A stretch of DNA of 64,000 bases, taken from assembly GCA_028688225.1 (NCBI GenBank), contig JAQTYQ010000017.1:1-64000 (forward strand). The letters are read 5' to 3'. The notes beneath the pieces are model-generated. The model did not search any database. It saw only the letters and a list, made by a program, of their open reading frames with translations, and was not told the DNA's origin. The position numbers and the translations under genes were made by a program. Below, in pieces: positions 23,188 through 31,505 of the stretch (position 1 is the stretch's first letter; each line of letters begins with the position of its first letter). This stretch comes from Opitutaceae bacterium. Lineage in GTDB: Bacteria > Verrucomicrobiota > Verrucomicrobiia > Opitutales > Opitutaceae.

Positions 23188-24915
23188 ATGCACCCCCTGC
23201 GCCCGGTTCTCGCTGCCTTGTTCATGCTTTTGTCCGCCGTGGTTGCTCCTGCCCAGGTGGACCGCATCATCGGCCGGCCGTTCGCCACCCGCTCCGAGGT
23301 CATCGCGCAGCACGGCATGGTCTGCACCAGCCAGCCGCTCGCGACCCAGGTCGGAATCGACATCCTCAAGGCCGGCGGTTCCGCCGTCGACGCCGCCATC
23401 GCGGCCAACGCCGCGCTCGGCCTCATGGAGCCGGTGAGCAGCGGGCCGGGCGGAGATCTGTTCGCCATCGTCTGGAGCGCGAAGGACCACAAGCTTTACG
23501 GGCTCAACGCCTCGGGCCGGTCGCCGCTCGGCCTCAGCCTCGAGCAGATGCAGGCCGAGCTCGCGAAGCTGCACCGCCCGACGATCCCGCCGTTCGGCAT
23601 GCTGCCGATCAGCGTGCCGGGCGCGGTCGACGGCTGGTTCGAGCTGCACGCGAAATTCGGCAAACTGCCGATGGCACAGGTGCTCGCCCCCGCCATCCGC
23701 TACGCCCGGGAGGGATTTCCCGTGAGCGAGTTCATCGCCTTTTACTGGGGTTACAACGTGGCGGTCCTGCGCGCCCAGCACCTGCCGGGCGCGTTCGTCG
23801 ACACCTACGCCCCCGGCGGCCACGCGCCGCAAAAGGGGGAGATCTTCCGGAACCCCGATCTGGCCCACACCTACGAGCTCCTCGCCGACGGGGGCCGCGA
23901 TGCCTTCTATCGCGGCGGGATCGCCGACCGCATCGACGCCTTCATGCGCGCCAACGGCGGCTGGCTGCGCAAGGCCGATTTCGAGCACCACACGTCCACC
24001 TGGGTCGAGCCGCTCTCGACGAACTACCGCGGCGTCGACGTCTACGAGCTGCCGCCCAACGGCCAGGGCATCGCCGCGCTGCAGATGCTCAACATCCTCG
24101 AGGGTTTCGACCTGCGGAAGATGGGGTTCCTCTCGGCCGACACGCTGCACGTGATGATCGAGGCCAAGAAGCTGGCGTTCGAGGATCGGGCGCGGTTTTA
24201 CGCCGATCCGGAGTTCGCCAAGATTCCGGTCCAGTGGCTGATCTCGAAAGAGTATGCCGCCCAGCGGCGCAAGCTCATCAACCTGGCGCATGCCGCGAAG
24301 ACCTACGACGCCGGCAATCCCGCGCTGCAGCAGGGGGACACGATCTACCTCTGCACCGCCGATGCCGAGGGCAACATGGTGTCGCTCATCCAGAGCAACT
24401 ACCGCGGCATGGGCAGCGGCATCACCGTGCCCGGCCTGGGCTTCGATTTCCAGGACCGCGGCGAAATGTTCGTGATGGAGCCCGGCCACCCGAACGTCTA
24501 CGCGCCGGGCAAGCGTCCGCTGCACACGATCATTCCCGCCTTTGCCATGAAGGACGGGCAGCCCTGGCTGGCGTTCGGCGTCATGGGCGGGGCCATGCAG
24601 CCGCAGGGGCACGTGCAGATTCTCGTCAACCTGATCGACTTCGGACTCAACCTGCAGGAGGCGGGCGACGCCGCGCGCTGGCAGCACGAGGGTTCGACCG
24701 ACTACGATCATCCCAAGATGGCCGACGGCGGCTACGTCTACCTCGAGAGCGGCATCCCATGGGGCGTGGTCGGCGAGCTCAAGCGCCGGGAGCACGACAT
24801 CCGCACCGACATCGGCGGCTTCGGCGGCTACCAGGCGATCGGGTGGGACGCGCAGAACCACACCTACCTCGGCGCGAGCGAGAGCCGCAAGGACGGCTGC
24901 GCGATGGGCTGGTAA
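23188..24915 (+). CDS. Gamma-glutamyltransferase-family protein, secreted
   Basis: The 575-residue precursor has a signal peptide (residues 1-22, ending APAQ) and the GGT Ntn-hydrolase body: QHGMVCTSQPLATQVGIDILKAGGSAVDAAIAANAALGLMEP, SSGPGGDLFAIVW, and the autocleavage/nucleophile region QQGDTIYLCTADAEGN, where the Thr after GD would start the small subunit. Classical enzymes read TTH here, so T-I-Y places it in a divergent GGT-like subgroup. SNYRGMGSGITVPGLGFDFQDRG and PGKRPLHTIIPAF follow. The family hydrolyses or transfers gamma-glutamyl groups (glutathione) or acts on related amides. A 600-codon open frame in another register across the gene is an artefact of GC bias. Confidence 0.9.
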   Translation: MHPLRPVLAALFMLLSAVVAPAQVDRIIGRPFATRSEVIAQHGMVCTSQPLATQVGIDILKAGGSAVDAAIAANAALGLMEPVSSGPGGDLFAIVWSAKDHKLYGLNASGRSPLGLSLEQMQAELAKLHRPTIPPFGMLPISVPGAVDGWFELHAKFGKLPMAQVLAPAIRYAREGFPVSEFIAFYWGYNVAVLRAQHLPGAFVDTYAPGGHAPQKGEIFRNPDLAHTYELLADGGRDAFYRGGIADRIDAFMRANGGWLRKADFEHHTSTWVEPLSTNYRGVDVYELPPNGQGIAALQMLNILEGFDLRKMGFLSADTLHVMIEAKKLAFEDRARFYADPEFAKIPVQWLISKEYAAQRRKLINLAHAAKTYDAGNPALQQGDTIYLCTADAEGNMVSLIQSNYRGMGSGITVPGLGFDFQDRGEMFVMEPGHPNVYAPGKRPLHTIIPAFAMKDGQPWLAFGVMGGAMQPQGHVQILVNLIDFGLNLQEAGDAARWQHEGSTDYDHPKMADGGYVYLESGIPWGVVGELKRREHDIRTDIGGFGGYQAIGWDAQNHTYLGASESRKDGCAMGW

Positions 24916-25109
24916 CCCAAATTTCGCAATGGGATTTTACAGAAGGCGACAGAGGGAACAAAGGACAAGGAGACGCGGCGGAGGTGGAGCGCGCTGACCC
25001 CAACGCGCCGTCGTGGCGGTGCGGAAGCAAAGTTTTTCCACTTGCGGAACTATGCGCCACTGGCGTATGGCCCTGTCCGGATGGAATTCATCCTTCGACA
25101 GGAATTCCG

Positions 25110-25400
25110 ATGAAAAAAGCCGCCTTTAATGACCTTCTCCAGAGTGTCCGCACCGCCGGAGCTTATCTGCGCGGCGGGCGCAAGGATGTGGCCCGGGTCG
25201 ATCGGATTTCGCCAGATTCCATTGCGGCGGTGCGCGCCCGGCTGGGACTCAGTCAGGCCCAGTTTGCCCGGGCGATTGGCATCAGTCTCGATACGCTGCA
25301 AAACTGGGAACAAGGCCGACGCAAGCCGACCGGCCCGGCCAAGGTCCTCCTCCAGATCGCTGCCCGGCATCCCGAGACCGTGCTGGAAGCGGTCGCGTGA
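25110..25400 (+). CDS. XRE/HigA-like antitoxin-type HTH protein without a visible toxin
   Basis: The 96-residue protein has a C-terminal HTH (SIAAVRARLGLSQAQFARAIGISLDTLQNWEQGRRKPTGPAKVLLQIAARHPETVLEAV), the layout of HigA2/NadS-type antitoxins, which normally follow a RelE/HigB-like toxin. The 194 bases upstream contain no toxin reading frame. The ATG at 25110 was chosen because the open frame upstream is the antisense-like extension through the GGT gene. It lies ten bases before the AbrB-type gene. Confidence 0.82.
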   Translation: MKKAAFNDLLQSVRTAGAYLRGGRKDVARVDRISPDSIAAVRARLGLSQAQFARAIGISLDTLQNWEQGRRKPTGPAKVLLQIAARHPETVLEAVA

Positions 25401-25410
25401 GCCGTCCGCG

Positions 25411-25695
25411 ATGTCCGCGAACCCTGAAGTCGCTTACGTGACCTCGAAGGGCCGGGTGGTGATACCAGCCAAGATCCGCCGGAAGTTCGGCATCAAGACG
25501 GGCATCCGCCTCATCTTTCAGGAGGGAAACGGCCGCCTCGTGGTGCAGCCGGTCACCAAGGAGTACATCAGCTCCTTCCGCGGGATTTTTAAATTGAAGC
25601 CGGGGGAGAAGTCTGCCGTGCAGGAGCTGCTGGCGGACCGGGCGAAGGAGCGCGCCCGGGGAGACCGCAATATCGAAGCGGACCGCCGACGCTGA
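25411..25695 (+). CDS. AbrB/SpoVT-family (VapB/MazE-like) DNA-binding protein
   Basis: The 94-residue protein has the swapped-hairpin AbrB domain at residues 6-47 (EVAYVTSKGRVVIPAKIRRKFGIKTG, then IRLIFQEGNGRLVVQPVT), followed by a helical tail typical of antitoxins that wrap a PIN or MazF toxin. The next gene is on the opposite strand and is an HNH nuclease, so the expected toxin is absent. Both adjacent antitoxin-like genes may be remnants, or may act as regulators. Confidence 0.85.
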   Translation: MSANPEVAYVTSKGRVVIPAKIRRKFGIKTGIRLIFQEGNGRLVVQPVTKEYISSFRGIFKLKPGEKSAVQELLADRAKERARGDRNIEADRRR

Positions 25696-25728
25696 CTGAG
25701 AGCCGGACTGGCGGCGGATCGGCAGGTG

Positions 25729-26622
25729 TCACTCTCCTTTGAATCGATGCTCCCGGTGATAACGAAGAAATACCCGATGCGGCGCAAAGGCTGGGTCGTG
25801 TGGTCGAAGAATCTGACCGTCGGGGTTGAGCATTCGTCTGACCGGATCCGGGACCAGGCGTTTTGCCATCAAGATTGAACCATCATCGGCGATCGAAAGG
25901 ATACCGCGATCGAACATCCAGTGAACTGTTCGCGATAAGGCGATGCCGTTGCGTGGAGAATCCGGTCCGTTATCCTCGACCGGTTTGATATGGGCGGCCT
26001 CGATTTCACAGCGTCCACCGCCGTTGATTAGCTGTAGTCCTGTCATGGCGCACGTCCGGTCGTAGACGCCTCGTACTATCCGAGCGAAGGCCGCATCGCG
26101 CACTGGGCGGGAGGTAAGTACGGTTTGCCGCGGCCCGCCGTAAGTGTCTTGAGTTTCCGCGATGGCGAGCTCCTCATCGAATCCCGCTTCGGTGATCGCC
26201 GGGGCCATGCCAAGCCTGCAGATGACTTCAAATTCCTGCCGCGGCAGGAGCCTAACGGCGTTTATGAAAGCTCCCGGGTTGGTTGAGCCGTCAGGATTCC
26301 GCAGAAAGGATTCCAATAATCGGCCGTTTTGCTTGAACGGGATCGGCTGGGCGAACTCGAGGTAGTCAGCCATGTAGGCGTAATAGTGATCAGCTCGCGC
26401 CGGATCGGGCTCGATGCGCACCACGCGAGCCATCGCAAAATAGGTCTGCCGTCCACCGGTGCTCGATAATGACCTATCAGGGCGGCGTGGCTCGTAGTAG
26501 ATGATCCAGTCACCCACAACTTGCTCCACCCTTTTCAGGTACTGCTTCGGAAAATGATACTTCTCCTCCGGTGCATCGTCGTACGCAGGATCGGGTTTAG
26601 TCGTGAAGACGGCGTTCGCCAC
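25729..26622 (-). CDS. HNH endonuclease-domain protein
   Basis: The 297-residue protein has an N-terminal domain of unknown type (YYEPRRPDRSLSSTGGRQTYFAMARV) and a C-terminal HNH_2-like nuclease: CEIEAAHIKPVEDNGPDSPR, NGIALSRTVHWMFDRGILSI. The paired His residues and the conserved Asn/His arrangement are intact. Such proteins occur as restriction-type or modification-dependent nucleases; no methylase is adjacent. It lies in the antitoxin-rich island and ends 33 bp from the AbrB-type gene, convergently. Confidence 0.82.
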   Translation of the reverse strand: MANAVFTTKPDPAYDDAPEEKYHFPKQYLKRVEQVVGDWIIYYEPRRPDRSLSSTGGRQTYFAMARVVRIEPDPARADHYYAYMADYLEFAQPIPFKQNGRLLESFLRNPDGSTNPGAFINAVRLLPRQEFEVICRLGMAPAITEAGFDEELAIAETQDTYGGPRQTVLTSRPVRDAAFARIVRGVYDRTCAMTGLQLINGGGRCEIEAAHIKPVEDNGPDSPRNGIALSRTVHWMFDRGILSIADDGSILMAKRLVPDPVRRMLNPDGQILRPHDPAFAPHRVFLRYHREHRFKGE

Positions 26623-26842
26623 ATACGTTTACCTAACATGCCTGCCGTACATCGCAAATCAGACTTTGGATGCAAAAAGGGCAGACAATATCTGGCGGTT
26701 GCTGGCGCGCATCCGCCGGGCGCTGGCAGGATGACCGGGAACGCCCGGGGTTTTTACAGGAGTTAACCGAGGTCGCAGAGACAAATTCCTTGTGCCCTTT
26801 GTGCCTCTTGTGGCCGTTCCTGATACGATCTGTCCGTGTGGT

Positions 26843-26882
26843 ATCCCTCCGCTTCCTCCGCGCGTTCCTGTGAAAATCCAGC
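26843..26882 (+). repeat. 40-bp direct repeat, left copy beside higBA
   Basis: It begins ATCCCTCCGCTTCCTCCGCG and matches 27698-27737 at 36 of 40 positions in the same orientation. A related, inverted sequence is at about 24930-24985. The copies lie on either side of higBA. The 287-bp gap between the HNH gene and higA holds this repeat and similar low-complexity sequence, and no gene. Confidence 0.75.
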
Positions 26883-26909
26883 GTCGCCGGGAAGGCAGTC
26901 GGACGCGCA

Positions 26910-27314
26910 TCAGGCCTTCTGTTTTCTGCGGGCGGACTTCGACCGGCGCACGATGTAGGGCGCGGCGGGCTCCTGCACCAGCACCTCGGCCGGGATTTTC
27001 AGTCCGCGGTGCAACGCCCGGATCATGCTGAGACTGAGCGGGCGCTTCCGGTTCATCACCTCGGAAACCTTGCTCTTGCTCTGGAGGTAGGGATGCAGGT
27101 CGGTGGATTGAAGGCCGGCCTGCTCCATGCGGAAACGGATGGCCTCGATGGGGTCGGGAGTGGCAATCGGGGAATGCTCTTCCTCGTATTTCTCGACCAG
27201 CAGGGACCAAAGCTCGAGCTCGGCCTCGTCGGGAGAGGGTTGATCCATCAGCCGTTCGACGTGAGCGAGGGCCGCCTGGTAGTCGCGCTCGGTCTTGAGG
27301 ACTTTGGGTTTCAT
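26910..27314 (-). CDS. higA: HigA-family antitoxin
   Basis: The 134-residue protein has a charged N-terminal helical region (residues 1-50) and an HTH near FRMEQAGLQSTDLHPYLQSKSKVSEVMNRKRPLSLSMIRALHRGLKIPAEVLVQ, the layout of HigA/COG5499 antitoxins, whose DNA-binding domain lies C-terminally. It is downstream of higB with only 12 bp between them, which is the typical toxin-first order of HigBA. It should neutralise HigB and repress the operon. Confidence 0.88.
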   Translation of the reverse strand: MKPKVLKTERDYQAALAHVERLMDQPSPDEAELELWSLLVEKYEEEHSPIATPDPIEAIRFRMEQAGLQSTDLHPYLQSKSKVSEVMNRKRPLSLSMIRALHRGLKIPAEVLVQEPAAPYIVRRSKSARRKQKA

Positions 27315-27326
27315 GGGGCGTGAGAG

Positions 27327-27620
27327 TTAAATGGTGGTGGCGTCGATTTTGTCGTATTCAGGGTGGGTGCCGAGGAAGCGGATGAAGACGATGCCGGTGT
27401 TGTAATGGATGCGGACGATGAGGCGGTAGGTGTTGCCCTTGATGTTGAAGACGACGCGGTTGCCGGGCAGGGCATCGGCAGATCGGTAGCGGGCTTTGAT
27501 GTCGGTGAAGGATTTCCAGCAGGTGGCCTTGGTTTCGTGAAACCACGCCTTGAGCGGTTGTTCCGCATCGGCGTGTTTTTCCCAGAAGTTTTTCAGGGTC
27601 CGGCGGGAAATGATACGCAT
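27327..27620 (-). CDS. higB: HigB-family mRNA interferase toxin
   Basis: The 97-residue protein starts MRIISRRTLKNFWEKHADAEQPLKAW and contains SFTDIKARYRSADALPGNRVVFNIKGNTYRLIVRIHYNTGIVFIRFLGTHPEYDKIDA, close to the HigB (COG4680) RelE-like consensus. The family cleaves mRNA on the ribosome. An upstream ATG at 27659 adds 13 unrelated residues, so the ATG at 27620 was chosen. The pair is intact and flanked by 40-bp direct repeats. Confidence 0.92.
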   Translation of the reverse strand: MRIISRRTLKNFWEKHADAEQPLKAWFHETKATCWKSFTDIKARYRSADALPGNRVVFNIKGNTYRLIVRIHYNTGIVFIRFLGTHPEYDKIDATTI

Positions 27621-27697
27621 GCGATAGCCCCAAAGTTCCCAAAATGGGAACCAAGTCAAGCGCCGGTTGCGGCCGGTGAGCGCCTGTCGGTTGGAGA

Positions 27698-27737
27698 ATC
27701 CCTCCGCTTCCTCCGCGCCCTTCTGTGAAACTCCAGC
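27698..27737 (+). repeat. 40-bp direct repeat, right copy beside higBA
   Basis: This is the partner of 26843-26882 (36 of 40 identical). It ends at the stop codon of the GH89 gene. The two copies bracket higBA with 815 bases between them. Confidence 0.75.
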
Positions 27738-30005
27738 TCAGGGTTTCGGCTCCAGCGTCTTCCAGTCGAAGCGCGCGTAGGTGTCGCGCATGACAGGCGA
27801 CCATTCGGCGAACAGCGTGCGCGCCACCGCCACGGCGTCGCCCTGCGGCTCGGTCAGATAGCGCTCGTGCTGGCCGCACCAGGCGTATTCCCACTGCGAG
27901 AGGTCGTGGTAGAAATCGTTCGCCTCGTTGTCGGGCCGGTTCGTCCCGCGCGGCAGCCGGTCGTCGCGGTAGTCCGGCGGCTGCGTGTCGAGGTAGGCAA
28001 AGAATTTTTTCCACCGTTCGAGGTAGAAGCCGCGCAGCAGCCCCGACCACTGGTGACAGGCATAGTCGAAGATGTAGGCCCGCGGACTGTTCGGCCCCCA
28101 GACGGTGATGAGCTGGCGCGCGTTGCGCTCGTAAAGATCGGCCTCGGCGGGCGTCGTGCCCCAGCGGCGGGCGTCGGCCAGCCAGGGGCCGAGCAGAAAG
28201 TCGCGGCGCGTGGCCAGCAGGGTGTCGAGGTCGGCGCCGAGCTCGAGGAACCGCGCCCTGGCGGCGGCGAAGCGGGCCCGGTCGCCCGCGATCCAGGCCT
28301 GTGTGACCTCGCGCTGCAGCGGCAGCGAAAGATCCGCCAGCGCCTGGCGCGCCACGTCGACGAGATCGTAGCGGAACGGGTCCACGCCGCCGAGCCGGCC
28401 GGCGGCGGCGAGCAGCTCGCCCCACGCCGTCCAGACCTGCGTGACGTCGTAGTCGCGCTCGAACGATCCCCAGGGCGAGGCGGTCGTCATCGTCAGCGCG
28501 GGGCGCGCGAGGAGCGGGCTCTCCATCTGCGGCTCGGGGCTTTTCTGGGAATAGACCGACGCGAGCAGCCGCGCCCAGGCGCTCTGCACCGCAGGCACAT
28601 CGGCGCCGTAACGGGCGTAAACATAGGTGTGCACCCACGCGGACAGGTCGGGCGCGGTGCGCTGCCAGGCGAGGCCGGCGGCAAGGTCGTAGAGCAGCGG
28701 GTTGTGCTCGATGGCCTCGGGGAAGAGGCCGATGCCCACCAGCCGCCCGCCCTGCGCCGGGTTGGCGAGGAGCGAGGGCGCGTTGGCGGCGAGCTGCGGC
28801 AGGTTGCCGCCGAGCGCGGCGCGGCCGCCGAAATTGTGCAGGATGCCGGCGACCCACGGCCGGCCCCAGAACGCCTGCGTCTCGCGCCATTTCTGGCCGG
28901 TCAGGTCGAGCGCAAGCAGCCGGTCGGCGGGAATGCCCTCCACGATGCCCTGGCGGATCGTCCAGCCCTGCATGACGATGACGGCCCGGGGATCGAAATC
29001 GCGGGTGACCTGGTAGACCCGGGCGCCGACGTCATGGAGGTATTCCGGCGTGTCCTGCGGCGGCTCGCCCTCGTGGAACGGATCGGCGGCGTAGAGGTGG
29101 TCGGTGCCGAACAGCCGGGTCTGCTCCTCGAGGAACACGCGGCCGACGTCTGCAAACAGCGGGTCCATCGGGTCGAGCTGGGCGGTGCCGGGCGGGACTT
29201 CGCACCAGATTTTTTTCCGCTGGATCCGGGCCCCGGGGAATTTATCGAGGAAGGCCAGCGGCACGCAGCCGGTGAAACCCTGGAGGATCGGCGTCATCCC
29301 AAGCGCGCGCTCGCGGTCGATGATGAAGCGGCCGAGCTCCTGGTGGGAATCGATCCACGACTGCGGGAGGGGTCCGCCCCACTGCTCCAGGTTGGTCATC
29401 CACTGCCAGGCGCCGTAGGCCGGACCGGCGAAGAAACGGCGGATCTCGTCGTCGTTCATCCGGAAACGGCGGAGCGTCGCCTGCCACACCGCCTCCTGCC
29501 CGGTGGCGGCGAGCGGCGCGGTGATGCCGTTGAGCGCCATCCAGTCGATCTCACGCTCCCAGCGCGCGCGGTCCCACCATGACGCGGTGTAGTTGAACGT
29601 GCAGTAGTTCAGGTAGACGCGGTGGCGGTAGGGCGAGCGGAGGCGCACCTTCGCGGGCACGGGCGGGAGCAGCGCCGGCAGCGCGAGGTTGTCGCCGTTC
29701 CACGAGAGCTGTGCGTGCGCCACGTGGCGCAGGTACCAGTTCAGCGCCGAGCCGATGGTCACGCCGTTCCGGCCGCGCAGCACGAGCCTGCCGCCGCACG
29801 TCTCGACCTCAAACACATCGAGGCCGCCGGCGTCCGGCGGGATGAACTCGACGTCGATCTGCGCCGCGTGCGTGGGCAGGATTCGTGCGATCAGGCTGCG
29901 CGCGGCCGGCAGCGGGTCGGAGGATGGGGCGGGTTCGTCCGCGCGGGCGAGGAGGACGGCGGCGAAGATGAGGAGCGGGAGCAGGCGGGAAGGGAGGCTA
30001 CGCAT
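27738..30005 (-). CDS. Alpha-N-acetylglucosaminidase (NAGLU, GH89 family)
   Basis: GH89 enzymes release terminal alpha-linked GlcNAc, for example from heparan-type glycans or mucins. The 755-residue product has a signal peptide (MRSLPSRLLPLLIFAAVLLARA), an N-terminal domain (to about residue 120) and the catalytic barrel: YRVYLNYCTFNYTASWWD-type start, WEREIDWMALNGITAPLAATGQEAVWQ, QLDPMDPLF, LYAADPFHEGEPP, VMQGWTIRQG, ILHNFGGRAALGG and GIGLFPEAIEHNPLLYDL. The frame continues to 30713 only as antisense of the next gene, so the ATG at 30005 was used. It is divergent, 93 bp apart, from an HGSNAT-like acyltransferase gene. Confidence 0.92.
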   Translation of the reverse strand: MRSLPSRLLPLLIFAAVLLARADEPAPSSDPLPAARSLIARILPTHAAQIDVEFIPPDAGGLDVFEVETCGGRLVLRGRNGVTIGSALNWYLRHVAHAQLSWNGDNLALPALLPPVPAKVRLRSPYRHRVYLNYCTFNYTASWWDRARWEREIDWMALNGITAPLAATGQEAVWQATLRRFRMNDDEIRRFFAGPAYGAWQWMTNLEQWGGPLPQSWIDSHQELGRFIIDRERALGMTPILQGFTGCVPLAFLDKFPGARIQRKKIWCEVPPGTAQLDPMDPLFADVGRVFLEEQTRLFGTDHLYAADPFHEGEPPQDTPEYLHDVGARVYQVTRDFDPRAVIVMQGWTIRQGIVEGIPADRLLALDLTGQKWRETQAFWGRPWVAGILHNFGGRAALGGNLPQLAANAPSLLANPAQGGRLVGIGLFPEAIEHNPLLYDLAAGLAWQRTAPDLSAWVHTYVYARYGADVPAVQSAWARLLASVYSQKSPEPQMESPLLARPALTMTTASPWGSFERDYDVTQVWTAWGELLAAAGRLGGVDPFRYDLVDVARQALADLSLPLQREVTQAWIAGDRARFAAARARFLELGADLDTLLATRRDFLLGPWLADARRWGTTPAEADLYERNARQLITVWGPNSPRAYIFDYACHQWSGLLRGFYLERWKKFFAYLDTQPPDYRDDRLPRGTNRPDNEANDFYHDLSQWEYAWCGQHERYLTEPQGDAVAVARTLFAEWSPVMRDTYARFDWKTLEPKP

Positions 30006-30098
30006 ACGGGTCGTCAGACAAGCCTGAGTGCGCGAACGTTTCGATAGGAAAAACCGCCGCTCGACAGGGCCACGGCCCCGGCCAAGGATCGGCGCGTT

Positions 30099-31226
30099 GT
30101 GTCCGACGCCGCTCCCGCCAGTCCGCCTTCGTCCCGTTTGCTCGCGCTCGATGCGCTCCGCGGTTTCGACATGATGTGGATCGTGGGCGCCGATGCGCTG
30201 GGCGGGGCGCTGGCCCGGCTGCAGGGTGGGGCGCCTGCGCGCCTGGCGGCCACCCAGCTGGAGCACGTGGCTTGGGCGGGGTTGCACGCGTACGACGTCA
30301 TCTTCCCGCTGTTCATTTTCCTCATGGGCGTGGCGATCCCGTTTTCGCTCGACCGCTTGATCGCCGCGGGCGGCCACCGGGAGGCCCTGGGGCGGATCAC
30401 GCGGCGCACGCTGCTGCTCTACCTGCTCGGACTCTTCTATTACGGCGGGCTGGCCACCGCACCCGATCAGATCCGGCTGCTGGGCGTGCTGCAGCGGATC
30501 GCGCTGTGTTACGGGGCGGCGAGCCTGCTCTATCTTTATCTGCGACCGCGCGGGCTGGCGGCGGTGCTGGCCGGGCTGCTGGTTGGCTACTGGGCGCTGC
30601 TGACGTTCGTGCCGGTGCCGGGGTTTGGTCCGGGCGATTTTGCCGAGGGGCACAACCTCACCAACTGGATCGACGCGCACTACCTGCCGCTGCGCCAGTG
30701 GGACGGCGACCACGACCCCGAGGGCATCCTGAGCACCCTGCCCGCCATCGCCACCTGCCTGCTCGGGGTGTTCGCCGGCCGGCGGTTGCGCAACCCGGCC
30801 TGCAGCGATCGGGTCCGGGTGGGGCTGCTCATGCTCACCGGCGTCGTCCTGCTCGCAGCCGGCTACGCGTGGGGCCTGCAGTTTCCGCTGATCAAAAAGA
30901 TCTGGACCTCCTCGTTCGTGCTCGTGACGGGCGGCTGGAGCATGCTCCTGCTCGGCGGATTCTACCTTGTCGCCGACGTGTGGAAAATCCGGGCGTGGGC
31001 GCAGCCGTTTGCGTGGGTGGGGTCCAACGCCCTGGTCATCTACCTGGTGAGCAATATCGTCGATTTCAACCAGCTCTCGGCCCGCTTTACGGGCGGCGCC
31101 GTCGCCGGCGCGCTCGACGCCCTCTGGCCCGGGCTGGGCGGCCTGATTCTCGCCCTGGTCAGCATCGGGCTTTGTTTTGCGCTCTGCCGCTTTCTTTACC
31201 AGCGGAAGATCTTCCTGCGGCTGTGA
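30099..31226 (+). CDS. HGSNAT-like membrane acyltransferase (heparan-alpha-glucosaminide N-acetyltransferase family)
   Basis: The 375-residue protein has a hallmark start RLLALDALRGFDMMWIVGADALGG and about ten membrane helices. Characteristic blocks are AWAGLHAYDVIFPLFIFLMGVAIPFS, LLGVLQRIALCYGAASLLYL, DPEGILSTLPAIATCLLGVFAG and WVGSNALVIYLVS, all matching the HGSNAT/YeiB-like family. The human relative acetylates glucosamine ends across the lysosomal membrane. The start is a GTG at 30099. A divergent GH89 NAGLU gene sits next door. Confidence 0.88.
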   Translation: MSDAAPASPPSSRLLALDALRGFDMMWIVGADALGGALARLQGGAPARLAATQLEHVAWAGLHAYDVIFPLFIFLMGVAIPFSLDRLIAAGGHREALGRITRRTLLLYLLGLFYYGGLATAPDQIRLLGVLQRIALCYGAASLLYLYLRPRGLAAVLAGLLVGYWALLTFVPVPGFGPGDFAEGHNLTNWIDAHYLPLRQWDGDHDPEGILSTLPAIATCLLGVFAGRRLRNPACSDRVRVGLLMLTGVVLLAAGYAWGLQFPLIKKIWTSSFVLVTGGWSMLLLGGFYLVADVWKIRAWAQPFAWVGSNALVIYLVSNIVDFNQLSARFTGGAVAGALDALWPGLGGLILALVSIGLCFALCRFLYQRKIFLRL

Positions 31227-31310
31227 GCGGCGCGGGCGGCTGTGGCGGGGACGGGAATCCCTTAATCGTTACGATGCTGGCGAGAGACGTGCATCCAAGG
31301 TGACGCATTG

Positions 31311-31413
31311 CCGCCTCTGTAGCCGGCCTCGACGGAGGCCAGTCGTCCGGGGTCGGCCGCCTTCGCGTTGCGCTTCGACGAGCCAAGGCGACCCCGGCTA
31401 CAACCAACGCCAA
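31311..31413 (-). repeat. ~100-bp dispersed repeat, copy 2 (inverted)
   Basis: Its reverse complement matches 17157-17260 closely. It fills much of the 279-bp gap between the HGSNAT-like and malQ genes; the rest of the gap shows no gene. Confidence 0.8.
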
Positions 31414-31505
31414 CCTCAATCGGCGTCACGGTTCGGGCGGAAACCCTGCGGGCCCAATCATGGCTTTCCTTCGGGCCCGGGTTACGTTTTCCTCCGGGAA
31501 GCCGC

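Noticed and set aside
23094-25400. 768-codon open frame across the gamma-glutamyltransferase gene
   Set aside because: The first 600 or so codons are a low-complexity Arg/Gly/Ala shadow of the real GGT gene in another register. Only the last 96 codons (from 25110) form a real protein.
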